Below, piece by piece: positions 61,587-64,000 of a stretch of DNA of 64,000 nucleotides; positions within the stretch are counted from its first letter, which is position 1; every line of letters starts with the position of its first letter. The stretch comes from Paracoccus versutus (lineage in GTDB: Bacteria > Pseudomonadota > Alphaproteobacteria > Rhodobacterales > Rhodobacteraceae). Location: positions 1 to 64,000 of the forward strand of contig NZ_JRKO01000010.1 of the NCBI RefSeq assembly GCF_000763885.1. The letters run 5' to 3'. The notes beneath the pieces are model-generated. The model was not told the DNA's origin. It searched no databases and saw nothing but the letters and a program-made list of their open reading frames with translations. Both the position numbers and the translations under genes were made by a program.

Positions 61587-62642
61587 TCACGCGCCCTGCG
61601 CGGCCAGGCGCGCGGCCTGGTCGTGCGCGGTCAGCGCCGCCACGATCTCGCCGATCTCGCCCTGCATGATGCGGTCGAGCGCATAGAGCGTCAGGCCGAT
61701 GCGGTGATCGGTCATCCGGCCCTGCGGGAAGTTGTAGGTGCGGATGCGTTCCGAGCGGTCGCCCGAGCCGACCTGGCTCTTGCGGTCGGCGGCGCGCTCG
61801 GCATCGGCGCGCGACCGCTCCATGTCGTAAAGCCGCGCGCGCAGCACGGCCATGGCATTGGCGCGGTTCTGGTGCTGGGACTTTTCCGAACTGGTCACGA
61901 CGATGCCGGTCGGCAGGTGGGTGATGCGCACCGCCGAATCGGTGGTGTTGACGTGCTGGCCGCCGGCGCCGCTGGCGCGCATGGTGTCGATGCGGATGTC
62001 GCTGGCGGGGATGTCGATATCCACCGCCTCGGCCTCGGGCAGCACGGCGACGGTGGCGGCGCTGGTATGGATGCGGCCACCCGATTCCGTCTCGGGGACG
62101 CGCTGGACGCGGTGGACGCCCGATTCGTATTTCAGCTTGGCGAAGACCCCCTCGCCCTCGATCCGCGCCACCGCCTCGCGCACGCCGCCCAGGTCGGATT
62201 CGGCCAACTCGAGCATCTGGAACTGCCAACCCTGCGATTCGGCAAAGCGGCGATACATGGCCAGCAGGTCGCCGGCGAACAGCGCCGCCTCTTCCCCGCC
62301 GGTGCCGGGGCGAATCTCCAGGATGGCCGGGCGGGCATCGGCGGCGTCGCGCGGCAACAGCGCGATGCGCAGCGCATGTTCCAGCTCGGGAAGCGCGGCG
62401 CGCAGGCGCGACAATTCGTCCTGCGCCAGCTCGCGCATCTCGGGATCGGCCAGCAGGGCCTCGGCCTCGCGGATGCCGTCCTGCGCGGCGCGCCATTCGC
62501 CGATCTGCGCGACCACGGGCTTCAATTCCGCATATTCGCGGCTGATCGCGGCGATTTCCTCGGCCGCCGGCCCGGCGTGCAGCCGCGCTTCGAGATATTC
62601 GAAACGCGCGACGATCTGGGCAAGGCGGTCTTCCGGCAGCAT
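61587..62642 (-). CDS. prfA: Peptide chain release factor 1
   Basis: The 351-residue factor reads UAA and UAG stops. The GGQ motif ([15 protein letters not shown], about residue 230) and the PxT recognition tripeptide ([10 protein letters not shown], the RF1 type) identify it as RF1, not RF2. The ATG at 62642 is taken as start; a TTG at 62651 is possible. No clear Shine-Dalgarno was seen. It lies 4 bases before prmC. Confidence 0.95.
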   Translation of the reverse strand: MLPEDRLAQIVARFEYLEARLHAGPAAEEIAAISREYAELKPVVAQIGEWRAAQDGIREAEALLADPEMRELAQDELSRLRAALPELEHALRIALLPRDAADARPAILEIRPGTGGEEAALFAGDLLAMYRRFAESQGWQFQMLELAESDLGGVREAVARIEGEGVFAKLKYESGVHRVQRVPETESGGRIHTSAATVAVLPEAEAVDIDIPASDIRIDTMRASGAGGQHVNTTDSAVRITHLPTGIVVTSSEKSQHQNRANAMAVLRARLYDMERSRADAERAADRKSQVGSGDRSERIRTYNFPQGRMTDHRIGLTLYALDRIMQGEIGEIVAALTAHDQAARLAAQGA

Positions 62643-62696
62643 TTGATGCAATTAGCTGTTGAGCCGCGGGCCGACAAGGCGGAACCTTGCAGGCAT

Positions 62697-62710
62697 CTGA
62701 CCCAGATCAA
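62697..62710. promoter_or_regulatory. FNR-type box upstream of the cytochrome c peroxidase gene
   Basis: CTGACCCAGATCAA matches TTGATNNNNATCAA except at two positions of the left half; the right half is perfect. It is centred about 73 bases before the GTG start of the peroxidase gene. Cytochrome c peroxidase is induced at low oxygen through FNR-type proteins in Paracoccus, which makes FnrP the likely binder. Binding has not been shown by sequence alone. Confidence 0.5.
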
Positions 62711-62776
62711 AGCAAGGCCGGCCGTCTTGGTGCAGATTGCTGCAAGACGCGCCCACCAAGCCAAAGGAGGCCCCAC

Positions 62777-63856
62777 GTGAAACTCGTCCCCTTTCTGACA
62801 GCGACGAGTCTTGCCCTGTCCGCTCTGCCGGTCATGGCGCAGACTGAAGCCATCGACAACGGCGCCCTGCGCGAGGAAGCCAAGGGGGTGTTCGAGGCGA
62901 TTCCCGAAAAGATGACCGCCATCAAGCAGACCGAGGACAATCCCGAAGGCATCCCTCTGACCGCCGAGAAGATCGAACTGGGCAAGGTGCTGTTCTTCGA
63001 CCCGCGCATGTCCAGCTCCGGGCTGATCTCGTGCCAGACCTGCCACAACGTCGGCCTTGGCGGTGTGGACGGCCTGCCGACCTCGATCGGGCACGGCTGG
63101 CAGAAAGGGCCGCGCAACGCCCCCACCATGCTGAACGCGATCTTCAACGCCGCGCAATTCTGGGACGGCCGCGCCGGCGACCTTGCCGAACAGGCCAAGG
63201 GTCCGGTCCAGGCCGGTGTCGAGATGAGCAACACCCCCGACCAGGTGGTCAAGACCATCAACTCGATGCCGGAATATGTCGAATCCTTCAAGGCCGCCTT
63301 CCCCGACGAAGCGGACCCGGTGACCTTCGACAATTTCGCCATCGCGATCGAGCAGTTCGAGGCCACGCTGGTCACGCCCAACAGCGCCTTCGACCGCTTC
63401 CTTGCCGGCGACGATGCAGCGATGACCGACCAGGAAAAACGCGGGCTGCAAGCCTTCATCGAAACCGGCTGCACCGCCTGCCACTATGGCGTGAACTTCG
63501 GCGGGCAGGACTATCACCCCTTCGGCCTGATCGCCAAGCCCGGCGCCGAGGTGCTGCCCGCCGGCGACAGGGGCCGCTACGAGATCAGCCAGACCGTTGA
63601 CGACGAATATGTCTTCCGCGCCGCGCCGTTGCGCAACGTCGCGCTGACCGCGCCCTATTTCCACTCGGGCGTGGTCTGGGATCTGGCGGAAGCGGTGCAG
63701 ATCATGTCCTCGGCGCAGCTTGGCACCGAGCTGACCGATGAGCAGGCCGACGACATCACCGCCTTCCTGGGCACGCTGACCGGCGATCAGCCGGTGATCG
63801 ACCACCCGATCCTGCCGGTGCGCACCGACTCCACGCCGCTGCCCACGCCGATGTAA
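62777..63856 (+). CDS. ccpA: Di-haem cytochrome c peroxidase
   Basis: The 359-residue periplasmic enzyme reduces hydrogen peroxide with electrons from cytochrome c550. A signal peptide is cut near A21. The low-potential haem is CQTCH (C86, C89, H90) and the high-potential haem is CTACH (C232, C235, H236), the two-haem layout of bacterial CcpA/MauG relatives. It starts with GTG, 6 bases after AAAGGAGG. A strong terminator follows. Its likely donor gene, cycA, is 40 kb away. Confidence 0.93.
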   Translation: MKLVPFLTATSLALSALPVMAQTEAIDNGALREEAKGVFEAIPEKMTAIKQTEDNPEGIPLTAEKIELGKVLFFDPRMSSSGLISCQTCHNVGLGGVDGLPTSIGHGWQKGPRNAPTMLNAIFNAAQFWDGRAGDLAEQAKGPVQAGVEMSNTPDQVVKTINSMPEYVESFKAAFPDEADPVTFDNFAIAIEQFEATLVTPNSAFDRFLAGDDAAMTDQEKRGLQAFIETGCTACHYGVNFGGQDYHPFGLIAKPGAEVLPAGDRGRYEISQTVDDEYVFRAAPLRNVALTAPYFHSGVVWDLAEAVQIMSSAQLGTELTDEQADDITAFLGTLTGDQPVIDHPILPVRTDSTPLPTPM

Positions 63857-63876
63857 GGCGCGGCAGGCGAGACACG

Positions 63877-63903
63877 AAAAGGGGCCCTCGCGGGGCCCCT
63901 TTT
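63877..63903. terminator. Bidirectional terminator after ccpA
   Basis: AAAAGGGGCCC (63877-63887) pairs with GGGCCCCTTTT (63893-63903), so U runs appear on both strands. It separates the convergent peroxidase and YceI-like genes. Confidence 0.85.
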
Positions 63904-63924
63904 GCTTGCGGTCCGGCCGGCGGA

Positions 63925-64000
63925 TCACTCGGCCTTGACGGCCTCGACGGTGATCTTGATCTCGACCTCGTCCTCGACCGCCGGGGCGAACTTGCCCAGG
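63925..64000 (-). CDS. C-terminal end of a YceI-like protein (partial)
   Basis: Only the last 24 residues lie in the window. GKFAPAVEDEVEIKITVEAVKAE followed by TGA (63927-63925) resembles the end of YceI-family lipid-binding periplasmic proteins. The rest is beyond the window edge, so the call is provisional. Confidence 0.5.
   Translation of the reverse strand, partial: LGKFAPAVEDEVEIKITVEAVKAE

Overview
The window is ordinary GC-rich alphaproteobacterial chromosome. The best lineage marker is the pair at 22.8-25.1 kb. It encodes cytochrome c550 and an aa3-type cytochrome c oxidase subunit I that, from memory, is almost identical to Paracoccus denitrificans CtaDII. The c550 differs from the P. 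denitrificans form as I remember it and looks more like the P. versutus / P. pantotrophus form. A Paracoccus of that group is therefore the likely source. Gene order (murA-DUF2948-hisD-UPF0262, an RlmI-like methyltransferase with a PIN protein, lptFG-lptD-surA-pdxA-rsmA) fits the Rhodobacteraceae.

Layout. 0.3-1.7 kb: tRNA-Arg and a GntR-like LacI-family repressor. 1.7-11.2 kb: map, a CinA-like protein, an acetyltransferase, ilvD with two lineage-specific proteins, cls-phhB, and accD-folC. 11.5-14.4 kb: a 967-residue bitopic protein that appears to join GspL/PilM-like and GspC/PilP-like domains. 14.6-22.7 kb: a SIMPL protein, metY, a lipoprotein, tRNA-Leu, metH and lipB. 22.8-25.6 kb: the respiratory genes cycA and ctaD plus a DUF2244 protein. 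25.65-26.3 kb: a decayed sarcosine/dimethylglycine dehydrogenase-type gene. 26.4-36.3 kb: a hydroxyacid dehydrogenase, SH3 protein, methyltransferase, M3 peptidase, membrane-anchored MoeB/ThiF protein, dut, infC with an ATA start, and a PQQ-dependent dehydrogenase-like protein. 36.5-44 kb: glucose catabolism, with zwf-pgl-pgi on the minus strand and edd on the plus strand, flanking an RNA methyltransferase/PIN pair. 44-49 kb: a PAS protein, then the murA-DUF2948-hisD-UPF0262-phosphatase run, then tRNA-Thr. 49.7-60.5 kb: pepA-holC and the outer-membrane/ribosome operon lptF-lptG-lptD-surA-pdxA-rsmA. 60.8-64 kb: prfA-prmC, a di-haem cytochrome c peroxidase and the end of a YceI-like gene.

How genes work together. 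Glucose-6-phosphate passes through zwf, pgl and edd in the Entner-Doudoroff route. All three transcription units that matter (the LacI-family regulator, zwf-pgl-pgi and edd) carry the same palindrome, GTTANCGNTAAC, across their promoters, so the window contains a self-consistent local regulon. metY and metH are two steps of methionine synthesis. cycA delivers electrons to the ctaD oxidase and probably also to the peroxidase. The Lpt proteins and SurA build the outer membrane, and prmC modifies the release factor made by prfA.

No CRISPR array, prophage, complete insertion sequence or defence island was seen. The least ordinary items are the GspL/PilM-PilP/GspC fusion, the three matched operators, the ATA start of infC, a family of dispersed GTATTT-containing repeats, and an orphan plus-strand terminator beside an AT-rich gap.
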